DNA of 64,000 nt from Gorsachius magnificus (Eukaryota; Chordata; Aves; Pelecaniformes; Ardeidae). The position numbers were made by a program, and so were the translations under genes. Below the pieces are notes generated by a model. The model did no database searches, was not told the origin of the DNA, and was given only the letters and a program-made list of their open reading frames with translations. The stretch is taken from contig CM067086.1 of NCBI GenBank assembly GCA_034008185.1, forward strand, positions 66,882,286-66,946,285. Reading direction: 5' to 3'. Below are positions 1 through 25,055 of this stretch, in pieces (the first letter of the stretch is position 1; the number at the start of each line of letters is the position of its first letter).

Positions 1-3000
1 TCTCTTGGCTATAACTTTGCACCGCTCAGTACAGGAAATTAAAATGACAGCTAAACACAGCGTTATATCAGAACAGTCAGAGGGCACGATTACATTAACT
101 GCCAACACTACTATTACCCCCACAGCAGGCTACAGCTTGGACTGTGGATGGGTCCCGATCCCTTAACGATTACCGTGACACAAAAGCTTTATGCTTAATT
201 CTGAGGCAGCTTTAAGTCTAATTTACACAATGAAATGAGATCACATCTTTGTTTTGAAACTATTTTAGACAATATTTTTTTAAAAACTCCCAGCTGATAC
301 AGTCCAACAAAAGGGGGGAGGGTGAACATTATCATTAACGACACGTACAACAAAAGCTCATTACACCAATGGCCTTTGTAAAAAGGAACAAACAGTTGTC
401 AAAAGAAACCATGAAATACTAAAGTAGTAAGAGAGCATACTCGTTTGCCATCTTTTAATAAGAAAACAGACAAGTTAAATGAAGTACCGAAAACACATTC
501 AAGAAAAATATGAGAGTATTACCAAAACCTGTGATGTCCATCACTGTGAAGCATGCTACTTTAAAGGCCTCAAAATGAGCTACCAACAAGAATGAAGTGA
601 AAGGCTCTGTCTTCAGTTTCAGCCATGCTTCATGTTCTTGGACAGTTATTCCAGTTAGATGCATTTTTTTTTAATATATGTATTTTTTAATATATATATA
701 GATTTATTTCAGTTGGAAAGGACTTGCAACAATCATTTAGTCCAACTGCCTGACCACTTCATGGTCTAAATATTTTTTTTTTTTCTTCAGGTAGTAGCCC
801 TAGCACAAATACATTAAATATAAAAAATTAAACCCTGTGTTTTTGCTCACGCAAGATGCAGGCATGCCACTAACAAGAACAGAGCTACACTAGGTAGGTT
901 AAGGAAGGCTTTGACAGTACTGCTAACCCAAAGCAGCAGCTGGTTAAAGGATGAGGTTACATTCCCACCCTTGCACAGTTGTTTAACCCGACGATCACCA
1001 CGCTCAAGAAACTATAGCAGCCCAAAACTAACAGCTTTTTTAGCAAAGCTAGTTGTCCACCAAGTAGGCTCCCTGCTCCAGGTCACCACAGGTCAGACAA
1101 GCATCGGGACAAAAACGGTGACAGCACCAGACGGTTGGCAGGACGGGTAGAGCCACTTTTTAGCAAAGCCAGCCATCAGATGGGCTTTGCTGTGACGGCT
1201 ATCCCCCCTCGGTCAGTCTCAACCACAGTAAACATGGGCTGGGAAGCAGTGGCCAACAGTGTTTTCTGTGTACTTGTAAAAAGTACTTGGACAATGGGAA
1301 GTCCTCACCGTACAGATAGCTTTGCTTTCGAAAATACAAAGGAATACAAAGGCAGGAAGGTGGAGAGAAAAAACAATAGCAGGTGGGAATGACAGAGCAC
1401 ACAGAGGAAGGAAGAAGCGTGCAACAGGAAAATAAAGGTTACTTTGGCAAAGAGAAACACAAACCATGGAAAAGGCTAAAAGGTAGAGAATGGCAACTAA
1501 ATGGAAAGTGGAAACATAATGCAGATAAGAAACAAACGTTTCTTATTTGACCCATTCTGTAACATTGGCCCAAAAGATACCTCTACTAGCTCATTAAGCA
1601 GCAATTATCACACAGGGTCACCAGCACTGGCTTTTAGTAAAGCACAATAAAGGCAGAATTCTTCAGCCTATACAAAACGCATAGCCAAGTGGCAGGACTG
1701 CCACACTTTTTGTATTATTTTCTTTTTCAATAGACTTGCACAGAAGCAGAGACTCACGTGAATTTTCTCTAGTACTGTTTTTCCTGCGTTCGCCCCACGG
1801 CAATTCTACCCCCTACAATAAAAGGTCTCAGCGATTCACTTTTTTCAAAGAATCTGTAGAATGTGCACTAATAAACAAGTTTTACCAGTAACTGATAAAG
1901 GACAAGTTCTATTCAGATTATTATTGGAATTGTTTACAATAGTGCAAGTATGTCCTTTTCCATGCTTGTATTTTTTTTTTTTCCCCCTCTCCTCTTTTTT
2001 TATTTTAACTACAGCCTATTGAGTCGGGGTACACCGAGACAGCCAAGGACCATGCAGGTCTCTCTACAACCCTCATTTAGATAAACCCCTCATGCTTTAA
2101 GTCCCCAGTTCTACAAACTGCTGGAGTGGCGAGCCACCTTCATGCCTGCGTGCTTTGACGGGCTTCCCACAGCCGCAAGGCACGAGTTCATCATGACTGA
2201 CGAGACTGCTCAGCTTCAGCTGCCACACTGCTCTTCTTTTGATACATGCAAAGTAGTCTGGTAATATCCCACGGAGTTGGGATCAAAATCTGTCACCTGA
2301 TTTACATTTCCCAGCATGACATAGCATTTGTTTTAAATTTCTTTCGCTCTATTATGTCGGCAGGCAAAATAAATATTATAATAAAGGCTTCCTACTTATT
2401 TTAAAGAGCCTGCAGAGGGGAATCACTTTATGTTTGTTAAGAGGGTTATTTGTGTTTCCTATCAAAAATAAGAGTAAAAAAGCCTAAGAAATGCATTCTA
2501 CCTTTAGATGGGCTGCACTACTGCACAGTTTAAAAAGCAGTCAAAAATACATTAACATTGCAGACTAAATATAGTGTCAAGAAATGTACATTTCTTCAAA
2601 AATCATGTGCTAAAGAAAGCTCAGGTTTTACACACATAATAGAAGAGCAAATATGACTGCTTAGTCAATAAGCTGATGGTTCTATTACAAGAGCCATGGA
2701 GAGTCCTAAAAAAATTCTAAATACATCCTGAAGACTAGTTTACTCAGGCTGCTTGCAAGCTAATATGCTAATGTTTTAACAAAGAAATGAACTGGTAATG
2801 ATTGCTGTGTTCCCATTACTTATATCTTACCTCTATTTTGGTTTTGTTGTTTAAAATTTAATGGGAAAATAATTTCCATTCAATTCCTTGAATTATTCCA
2901 CTCCTTATTTACCATCTTCCCAAAAAGTGCTAAGATGTCTCAGTACCGATATGCCAGCACACACCAACTGTTTTTAACCCCACCCTCTTTTAATAGGTCT

Positions 3001-6000
3001 TTAGCCATATGCCTTCGTACTGGGGGAAAAAAAACAGCACTTCTCAAATTTAAGAAAGTTTGAGACCTCATCCTGGAAAATGTGCCAATTTTAGAAAGAC
3101 ATATATAAATCTAAGCTTAGAAATTGTTTCCATGCCATACATGATCAGTATTACTCATAAGAATTTGGTATTTTCACTATTGCCAATCTGTAAAAGAACA
3201 TATACAGTTTATAGACATTCACAACATATACCAGAAAAGCTTTGCAAGACGGTGAGTTACACATTGAACATCCAAAAAATTAAAAGTAGAAAGCACTCAA
3301 ATGGCATAAGGACCTGTAAGAAGTTTAGCTTTTAACCACCACAGACTCACCAGTGACAGATGGAAGGTGGTTTATCCCAGCCTTCATTAGCTCACCTTGC
3401 AGAACTGGGCAATTCACACAGAATGGACTAGGGGAAGCACCACAAGCCAGCCCTGACACACGCTCGTACCCAAGCGCAGCCGATGCCTGCGAATACCTGT
3501 CTCTGCTTGACCTATAACAAACACAGTTTCACCACCTGAATGAACTTTAAGCATACACAAACTGCAGGGGGAAAAAAAAAAAAAAAAAAAGTGACACTAA
3601 GTACTCAGAAGAACAAACTTCTGGTCTGTCAATTCCTGAGATGGTATCAGATTCGGAACACGAAGCAGCAGGTAAATACCACTGGCATTTCTTAACCTGG
3701 CAGTTCACAAGCTCCAAAATGTACTATTAGCCAAGGTCAGTAGTTTAAAAATCCAGCAACTTTTAATACTAGCAACATTGCAAACAATCTACAGGCCAGA
3801 AAACTGACCTATTTATCTAGAGCACGTTTCTGCAGTCTGTCCAAGTCAATCCAACTGGAGGCTGCTGTCACCCCTCATCAGCCAGCCTTGCTCACTCTCT
3901 GACTTCCCTTGTGCCAGCACTAGGGAGTGCGAAGTTGTGCAGTCAACCAGATCAGCTCAGTGATTTGGCTTTTTTTTTTTTTTAATTATTATTTAAGCTG
4001 TGACAACAGTGACTAGCGTCAGCTGGGAGAAGAAAGCTGGGGTGTGGCCATTAGACTGTCCTAAAGTGACCAAAGTTGCACTTACCCTTGAGCAGCCTAC
4101 ATGGGGAATGCCTAGTGTGCTTCCTGGAGATCTCTCTCCTCCACTTCCCTCCCCTCCAAATATCTTGAAATCAAGTCTACCAAGACATCATTAAACCATA
4201 ACTAACCAACTTCCTGAAATAATACTAGAAAGCACTCCTTGTTGAAGAACCTCCTCACAACAACACACAGGAGAGCAGCTTCAGCTTTCCGTGAATAACT
4301 ACATTTTGTGGGCAGAATGATTTTAGTTTCCTCAGTTTGTTTTTCCAAAGCACCTCTCAAGGACTGGGCTGAAGGACCAAGGGTGAAGTCTCGTACGCTC
4401 TGCTTAACAAGTTAGCTCCACAAGAACTTCGACATTCTCACACTGGCTTTAACTTTTTATTTGGTTTCCCCCAAATACTCCAACTATAGTGTATTTAGGT
4501 CAAGTCAGACACAAACATCAGGTGCTGAAAAAAAAAAAAAATTAAGTTAACTTACAGTTTTTAAAATTACTCCTTGAAATCCTCCACTACGGTCTTGCAG
4601 CCTGTGAAGTTCTAACATTCCATACATTATACTATTGAGAGATAGAGCATGAAAAAAGCAAAAAATAAAATCCACTCTGAAGGATACTGTATTATAATTT
4701 CAGTTTTTATCAGCTAAGAATTGTTAGGCTGGCAGTGACCTCTGTTTTTAAAACTACTTTAACACACACTCTTTTTTAGCCATTCTTGTTATAAACAGGT
4801 TCAAAAAGCCATCCAGGCTAATTTAGTTAACCGTTCTCGGAAGTAACTGTAGATAGCATGATTGGTTTCTCCAGAAAGAAAAAAGATTTTTAAAAAACAA
4901 ACAAATCATAAACCTCGCAGGGTGGCATATAATTTGTGTTCAGATACAAACTGATTACAACTTTCTGAAAACCACCAAGATGACTTGTAAACACATCTGT
5001 TGCTCTGAAGCGAAGAGGGTATTAAATCTTGACAACCAACCCAAAAAAAGACAAGACCATAGTAGCTTCCATATTTCAGGTAACTGACGACAGTAAGAGC
5101 ATTCAACAGTAAGTCCCTTAAAACAGAAATAAACGTTGATGTTTATGAAATATGCAACAATCTATGGACCTCCGGAGAGCTCAGACACTATCAACTTCCC
5201 GCACGAACGCTGTGACATTTTGCATTAAATATCTGACACTATCAAAGCAGGACGCTCAGGGCTGTTTGTGACACACAGAAGCACACCACCAGCATCCAGG
5301 GTCAGAACTGAGAAGCTAAGCCAAGTTCAGAAATCAGACACCGGCGCTGACTCGACTCCTCTGACACCACGCAGGGTGCAGTTCAGTCTCAGCAGATATT
5401 GCCACCTGTCTTAGTTTGCAGAGAAGTCTTGCCTCTTGGAACACGGTAAAAATGCCTCCCCAACAGACTCACCAGAGCGCCAAATTGTTGCTTGAGTATC
5501 GAAGAGTTAGCAGACACCAACTGTTTGGAAGGGGACGTGCAGGTACTCGCTGCTAGCAGCTCATTACCTTTCTGCACGTACAAAAAGGGGCAAGCAGGCA
5601 GCAGATGGAGGACAGGACGGGTGACCATACAAAGGGAGAGGGAACAGGCAAGCGGAAAGAAAAAGGGTGGCGAAGAGGCAGGCCACGACAGACTGAAGCA
5701 CCGAAGAGGGGACACCCGAGCCGGCAAGCTGAGCGGGGGCGGCCACCGGGGGCAAGAGGGAGGGGCGGCGGTCAGGCGAGGTGAACCGGGGGGCTTCCGG
5801 ACGCGGGCCCTCCCTTCGGCAGGGCTCGCCAGCGGCCCCGCCGGCAGGCGGGCGGGGACAGGCCGGAGGCACCCGCCAGGGGAGGTGCAGGAGGGGGGGG
5901 GGGGGCGCGGCGGGAACAGGCAGGAGCGGAGGAGGCGGCCCGTGGTCCCAGCGGGGGTGGGGCGGCCCGCGCCCGGGGGGCCGGGGGGCGGCCGGGGGGG

Positions 6001-6177
6001 CCCGCCGGGGGGGACCGGGCCCCACATCCCGGGGGGGGAAGGGGGGGCGGGCCGGGCCATCCGCGCCACGCGGGGCCGGGCGCGCACGAGGCCGGGGCGG
6101 CAGCTGCCCCCGCGGCGGGCGGCTTCTCCTCAGGCGGGGCCGGGCGGCGGGGCCCGGCAGCTCCCTCCGCCGCTCAC
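1..6177. other. presumed STYX intron 1, no exon recognised
   Basis: This AT-rich stretch lies downstream of the candidate STYX first exon on the minus strand. I looked on the minus strand for the next STYX coding segments (human sequence continuing EWTYPMRREMQEILPGLF) and found none, so it is most simply a large first intron running off the window. It holds a CR1 relic at 703-768, an oligo(A) run near 3570-3590 and an unidentified short open frame at 2216-2332. The intron assignment is inference from gene order. Confidence 0.45.
703..768 (-). repeat. CR1 LINE 3' fragment
   Basis: The segment reads as the reverse complement of an avian CR1 3' region. The recognisable pieces are CAGTTGGAAAGGACTTGCAA and TAGTCCAACTGCCTGACCAC, which match CR1 subfamily sequence as I remember it. 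It is short and diverged, so it is an old 5'-truncated copy. Confidence 0.6.
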
Positions 6178-6229
6178 CTCAGGCCTCTTTGGCCGGCAGC
6201 GCGGGGAAGGCCGGCTTGGCGAGCTCCAT
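6178..6229 (-). CDS. STYX: STYX coding exon 1 (candidate), in-frame TGA at its end
   Basis: On the minus strand an ATG at 6229-6227 opens MELAKPAFPALPAKEA. The remembered human STYX N-terminus is MEDVKLEFPSLPQCKEDAE, so the F-P-(S/A)-L-P-x-x-K-E core lines up. A consensus donor (GAG/GTGAGC) follows at 6178/6177. STYX is a catalytically dead dual-specificity phosphatase that binds phosphorylated partners such as ERK1/2. Gene order supports the call, because STYX follows PSMC6 in the same orientation in human. Odd point: as printed, codon 17 is TGA (6181-6179), just before the donor. Removing one T would give K-E-A-E ending exactly at the splice site in phase 0. This may be a base error, a real lesion or a wrong start choice. 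No later exon is in the window. Confidence 0.5.
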
Positions 6230-6376
6230 GGCCGGGCGCTCGGGCGGGGCAGGACCGGGCAGGGCGGCTATTTGGGCAGCGGGCCCGCGGGCTCCGGCTC
6301 GGGGGGAGCAGCAGCGGCAGCAGGAGGAGACGGAGGAGGCGGCGGCGCGCTCAGCCGCTCGCGCCCGGCCGCCATG

Positions 6377-6406
6377 CTGCTGCTGCTGCTACTGCTGCTG
6401 CTGCTG
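6377..6406. repeat. CTG/CAG trinucleotide repeat
   Basis: Four CTG units, one CTA and five more CTG units follow directly after an ATG at 6374-6376 on the plus strand, and are followed by CCT-rich repeats. On the minus strand it is a CAG repeat about 150 bp upstream of the candidate STYX start, so it lies in the promoter or 5' UTR. Confidence 0.9.
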
Positions 6407-6689
6407 CCTCTTCCCTCCTCCTCCTCCTCCTCGCGCCGCCGCTCCCCGCCCCCGGGCTCCGCTCCAGCGGCGGCGCCGCCTCCGCCCCCGCCCCAACGGC
6501 CCCGCCCCCAGCGGCCGCGGCGCGCGGGGGCGGGGCCGCCAACGGCCCGAGGGGCGGGGCCCGGCGCGCGGCGCCCGGTCTCCCGCCACCCTGAGGCGCC
6601 CGCTCGCGCTCCCCCTCCTCAGGGTCTGTCCCCGGGCTGCGGCCGGGCAGCGCCGTTACCTCCCCGAATTCGTTCATTAACCCCCGGTA

Positions 6690-7408
6690 TCCACACAGGC
6701 TGGGCGATGAAGGGATGGAGAGCAGCCCTGCCGAGAGGGACTTGGGGGCGCTGGTGGATGAAAAGCTGGACATGAGCCGGCCATGGGCGCTGGCAGCCCA
6801 GAAGCCAACCCTACCCTGGGCTGCATCAGGAGAAGCGTGGCCAGCGTCGAGGGAGGGGATTGTGCCCCTCTGCTCTGCTCTGGGGAGACCTCCCCTGGAG
6901 CCCTGCGTCCAGCTCGGGAGCCCTCAGCACAAGGAGGACATGGACCTTGGAGCGGGGCCAGAGGAGGGCACTAAAATGCTCCAGGGCTGGAGCCCCTCTG
7001 CTCTGAGGCCAGGCGGGAGAGTTGGGGGGTTCAGCCTGGAGAAGAGGAGGCTGCGGGCAGAGCTGAGTGCGGCCGCTCAGGGCTTCAAGGGGGCCCAGAG
7101 GAAAGGGGGGGACAAGATTTTTAGTAGGGCCAGCTGGGACAGGACAAGGGGGGATGGTTTTAGACTAAACCAGGGTAGGTTTAGACTGGATCTAAGGCAG
7201 AAATTCTTTCCAGTGAGGGTGGTGAAACCCTGGCAGGGGTTGCCCAGAGAGGGGGTGGAGGCCCCATCCCTGGGACCATTCCAGGCCAGGTTGGCCGGGG
7301 CTGTGAGCAACCTGATGTGGTTCAAGGTGTCCCTGCTCCTGCAGGGGGGTTGGGCTGGGTGACCTCTAGGGGTCCTTTCCCACCCAAAACATTCTATGAT
7401 TCTATGAT
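6690..7408 (+). mobile_element. CR1 LINE, 5'-truncated, plus orientation
   Basis: The sequence matches the 3' part of a CR1 element: GATGAAGGGATGGAGAGCAG near the left end, the run around GTTCAGCCTGGAGAAGAGGA, TTGCCCAGAGAGGGGGTGGA, and the diagnostic 3' end CATTCTATGATTCTATGATT. It is 5'-truncated and lies immediately upstream of the STYX CpG island, reading away from the gene. The ORF2 C-terminal frame is partly readable but broken. Confidence 0.9.
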
Positions 7409-9375
7409 TAACTCCTCGCAAGCCCAATTAGCACTTCTCCAGCAGGCCCTTTGCCCGCCACAGGGGCGCAGCCATCAAGGTCCAGCTTCTCCGGTCGACA
7501 CTCAGGCTCCCAAAGCGCCTCACGCCTCCTCAGCTGCCGCAGCGGCCTGAGCACGGTTCCCACAAGGTCATGGCCGTTAGCACTTCCAAAGGTGGTGTTC
7601 TCGTCACCGTCCCTGTGCCCTGCCATTGCTTGTGGTCTCTTTCTCCTCACACGCAGATCAAACCACTTCCATTTTGGTGAGCAGGCCCTCGGTTTATCTG
7701 CCATCAGAAAGGCGCTGCCTGCCTCATATTTTAGCTGATGCCACGAACAGGGTCATTTTCAAACTTTGCACATGGGTGACGCCCTCTGACACCACTCTCG
7801 GGGCAGGAACCTATTTTTCCACTTTTTGAGGTTCCCTGGTCCCCTGCTCTGCTGAGCTCAAAGATAATCACCCCAAACTATTTAAACGTTTTGCTCATTT
7901 CCTCATGTTCCCCTTGAGAAACCTTCGACAATCCTGTTTCAGCAACCGTTCTTTCAATACTGCAGTTTCCTTTCAGCGAAAGATGAAAAACGGCAAAGGA
8001 GAACGCAACAGTAAAGCTGCAGCTCCCACCTCCAGCTGGCATCTGGAAGGGGAACAGGGACGGTGTCGGTAGCCTTAGCTTACAGCCCGAACTTCAAAAA
8101 CAAGCTCTAACCACTCCCAGGGCTTCAGGAAACAGCTTGCCGCCTTTTACCCTTCTCCAAGGTAATGCCAGAAGCTCAGCTCGCTGTTTACATCACTGTA
8201 GTGCTCCAGAAAACTGACTTTTATTTAATTTTCTAATTGTTCCATGCACCCTGGCTGTGTAGCACCCAGACCTAGCCCACCTATACGAGCTGCAGTCGAA
8301 AGGGTGTTACGGCAAACAAAAACTGAGGTTTACATCTTTACACTCCTGACACAATCACGATAGGATGTTTTCATACGAACCAGAAAAAAGGTCCCTAACA
8401 ACCATTAGCCCTATAAGTGTGAAAATAGTGGCCTGTCCTGTTACGTTTTACACCTTACCCTGTACCTGTTTTGTCTCATAGGGATAGAGGAAAAAAATAC
8501 AGCCATGGCTATGAAAAACACCAGGGAGGTGCTGTTAAGTGGTGTGTTTCCTGGCAAACCTAGAGTTAAATCAATGTACTTGTCTGTCAGCTGAGCATGC
8601 CCCCAGTAATCCAATTAGGATAATTAGAAGCAGCCAGCAGTAGAGCCTAGTACACTACTGTTCCAGTCCAACATTTAGGGAAGTTGCACAGCGCAGTCGG
8701 TTGATCTGCACGCACACCCCTGGGATGGAAGCCCATCTTTATTTTTTTTGTTAGAAAACAAAAATAAGGCATAGTGACAGAACACTGACACCTTAGCCTC
8801 TGCGTTTTTATTTCTGTTTCAGTCAACAGCTGCAGCAGTCAGCCCCCAGAGAGCACAAAGGCAAGCCGCATACAAATTCCAACCCAAGATGCACGGCAAA
8901 GCGCTGTTCAGGATTAGATACGTCGATTCACACATCTAAAGCAGCACAGGTTCAAAGTACATTGGGCAGTTCCTGCCTATAGAGAGCAGCTGAAATAGGA
9001 ACTTGGAAAGGAAACCCAGCTTGTGCATCTCCGCCACCCCAAAATCTGTCAAATTGCTGTTTCTCCACCTCCACCAAGATGCTTTTCTCTATAAACTGGC
9101 CTTCAGCACAGGAGTTATCCTCACGTGAGGGAAGACTGCAAACTTTAAGAGACTTGTTTGCTTCCTGCAGTCTGAGCCATAATTAAATGCTAGCTTAGCT
9201 AAATCCTCTTCCCAGACTTCAGCAGCTGCTGTCAGAGGGAAAGGTTGCCTTCATTTGGTATGTAAGGCATGGGACTCCAATACGGCCCCTATGCCAGGGA
9301 AAAGTTGCTCCTCAAATACTGAAGACGCGTTAATTCAACTCTCTTGGAGAGTTACAGAGAAGGTACACAGAGGCA
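7409..9375. other. STYX-PSMC6 intergenic region
   Basis: This is the interval between the CR1 copy upstream of the STYX promoter and the PSMC6 poly(A) site. I see no exon, RNA gene or recognisable transposon. A stretch near 8605-8645 contains closely spaced AATTA-type homeodomain cores (CCAATTAGGATAATTAGAAG) and could be a conserved noncoding element, but I cannot test conservation. Confidence 0.5.
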
Positions 9376-9390
9376 CGCAGATTTACAAGT

Positions 9391-9396
9391 TTTATT
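9391..9396 (-). terminator. PSMC6 poly(A) signal
   Basis: TTTATT on the plus strand is AATAAA on the minus strand, about 350 nt past the PSMC6 stop codon at 9744-9746. It implies a 3' UTR of about 0.36 kb ending near 9375. Confidence 0.65.
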
Positions 9397-9743
9397 CATA
9401 AACTGTTTGGGGGAAGGAAATTTACTGATATAAAAAAGTCAAGAAACAAACTGACTTTCTTAAAGTCCGCAAACCCATTCAGGCACATTTATAAACTCAC
9501 ACCATAATTGCTAAAAGAACACATCTCCACACATTTTACTTAACCTGGGCTGTAATGAATATTCTATTTCAGAATTGTACAGAAAACACACTTCTGTAGC
9601 CAGCTTGCAACTAGCGTTATCAAATTACTAGCTACACGTTACACAAACACCTTACAGTAATAATCAAAAGGTACATTATTTCTCTCTTTTTATACATTAA
9701 CCCAGTAGGACATGTGCAGTCAATCACAAATTATACGGTTAAT

Positions 9744-23517
<13,774 letters not shown>

Positions 23518-24101
23518 TCCCTGACAGGGTTTGGCCCCTGAAAGAAAATCCCTCCGCTTCCCTGAACTGGCATCCCCCCGGGAACGAGGCGGGTGGCTGG
23601 GGAGCGGCGGGGTCCCTCGGCACAGGGAGCGGGGGTCCCTCGGCAGGGTGTGGGCAGCCCCGCTCACAGCGCGGGGTGGGGGGCATTGGCTGGATCACGC
23701 CTCCCCCTCATCCATGCTTGCTTTCTCTTCACAGCTTGGCCGGGTTTTTTTCAGGCAGCTGCGTTTCCTGTAAAGATTTTGGTATTTGTTTTGACTGACT
23801 GCAGGACTTTCTTCTGGGAGAAAGGTAAAACGTGAGGCCAGTGAAGCTCCCCACAGCGCTTTTCAGAAGCTGCAGATCACTGGGCAGCTCGCAGGGTGTA
23901 ATTGCTGGCTGCTCTTGCCTACGTTTCCCTGCATTTTTACTTGGGGTCTGGCCTCTGGAGTTCCTCTGGGAAGCTGCTTGGTGGCTTTGGAGGGCTCCTC
24001 TCTCTAATCCAGAGCTGGCCACAGCTCAGGAGGGGCTCACGGGTACCTGTGGAGGGGTGGCTCAGATGAAAGGGCGATACAAAGCTTCCTCTTTCTCCTG
24101 A
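23518..24101. other. 584-bp insert flanked by 20-bp direct repeats, inside the CR1
   Basis: The segment interrupts otherwise collinear CR1 sequence. The 20 bases before it (GCACCCTGCTGGCTCATGGT, 23498-23517) recur at 24102-24121 with one difference (A to G), after which CR1 sequence resumes. I do not recognise the insert as a CR1, LTR, RNA gene or coding exon. Internally GGGGTCCCTCGGCA occurs twice, about 23 bp apart, near 23610-23645. It may be an insertion with a long target-site duplication or a templated insertion at a break. Confidence 0.6.
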
Positions 24102-24323
24102 GCACCCTGCTGGCTCGTGGTCAGCTTGTCGCCCACCAGGACTCCCAGGTCCCTCTGGGCAGAGCTGCTTCACAGCAGGTCAGCCCCCAGCCTGTCCTGG
24201 TGCGTGGGGTTTGACCTCCCCAGGGCCAGCACTTGGCACTTGCCCTTGTTGAACTCCATCAGGTTCCTCTCTGCCCAACTCTCCAGCCTGCCCAGGTCCC
24301 GCGGGATGGCAGCGCAGCCTTCC
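24102..24323 (-). mobile_element. antisense CR1 LINE, segment B
   Basis: CR1 sequence resumes with CAGCTTGTCGCCCACCAGGA, AGCCCCCAGCCTGTCCTGGT and TTGAACTCCATCAGGTTCCT, in the same order and orientation as the remembered consensus directly after segment A. It is cut at 24323 by the LTR at 24324. Confidence 0.85.
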
Positions 24324-24972
24324 TGACGTGCGGAAAACAGACTCCCCAATCTGTAAGATTGTACAGTAGGTATGTTTGTTCAGCGCTGGGCAGCACGGGG
24401 GGCAGTCCCACCAAAGTCCTGCGCACCGCAACACGGCAGCTTGCCCCGTTTATATGTAGCAAAGCGTTACATATACATGAAGTTTCCCAATACGCCTATA
24501 CATAGGCATAACCTGTCCCCGCTTCGTATTAAAATTAGTTTCAAGAGGTCATTTCCATAAGTCCCTCCCGACTGCGCATGCTCAGTGATTTGAGTCGGTG
24601 GTCTTCAGGGGTCGTTTACTTCGTCCACTCCTCTTCTTCACCTTGTCCTTTTGGTGAACTCCAGCTTCTACCCCCCTTATTCCGCTGTCAGAACAACACA
24701 GCCGGTACCAACCAGCTCCCCACCCTTGGCTGTCCTCATATCGACAGAGTGCCAGGCGCTTTGTTCTCCTCCCTGCCTTCCAAGGCCTGCAACAAAGATG
24801 GGCCATCTCCGACTGACCTCCCCTCTTCCACATTCCCTACAGGGTTAGTTTCTTATCTATAGTTTACTTCATATGATTAGTAAGTTAATCTAAAACACAA
24901 TGCTAGCAATTTAAGATGGATCTACAGTTGGCTTCACAAAGGTCCTTTTGTTAACCCTTTAGCCTCCCTTCA
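24324..24972 (-). mobile_element. solo LTR of an endogenous retrovirus, inserted in the CR1
   Basis: The element starts TGACG and ends CTTCA (TG...CA termini) and is flanked by identical 5-bp duplications, CTTCC at 24319-24323 and 24973-24977. Removing it and one CTTCC joins CR1 sequence cleanly. Sense is probably minus: a TATA-like ATATAAACG lies at about 24447-24455, then a weak AACAAA poly(A)-like signal at 24375-24380, then the end. No gag, pol or env remains, so it is a solo LTR formed by LTR-LTR recombination. It also carries TGCGCATGCTC (24573-24583). Family not determined. Confidence 0.8.
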
Positions 24973-24977
24973 CTTCC

Positions 24978-25024
24978 CATGGATCAGCCGCTCCTCCCAG
25001 TTTGGTGTCACCAGCCAACTTGCT
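24978..25024 (-). mobile_element. antisense CR1 LINE, segment C
   Basis: CATGGATCAGCCGCTCCTCC and AGTTTGGTGTCACCAGCCAA continue the CR1 consensus exactly where segment B stopped, confirming that the LTR landed in this copy. The element ends at GCTGGGGTGGCC, next to a C24 tract, which is its 5'-truncation point. Confidence 0.82.
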
Positions 25025-25031
25025 GGGGTGG

Positions 25032-25055
25032 CCCCCCCCCCCCCCCCCCCCCCCC
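25032..25055. repeat. poly(C) tract of 24
   Basis: Twenty-four consecutive C residues separate the CR1 from the ERO1A CpG island. The G-rich strand could form quadruplexes. Tracts like this are also common places for assembly or base-calling errors, which matters because the ERO1A start is missing nearby. Confidence 0.9.

Larger units (their letters stand above)
5750..6650 (-). promoter_or_regulatory. CpG island, probable STYX promoter and 5' UTR
   Basis: GC content and CpG density rise sharply here compared with the AT-rich sequence on both sides. The block contains a G13 run at 5893-5905, many GGGCGG boxes, a CTG/CAG repeat at 6377-6406, and the candidate STYX start codon at 6227-6229 on the minus strand. 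A CR1 copy begins just beyond its upstream edge. Long reading frames across the block in all frames reflect GC-rich sequence with few stops and are not taken as genes. Confidence 0.7.

Noticed and set aside
5389..6775. Long reading frames on both strands (up to about 427 codons) across the STYX CpG island
   Set aside because: GC-rich sequence has few stop codons; the translations are Pro/Arg/Gly-rich low complexity and overlap in several frames at once.
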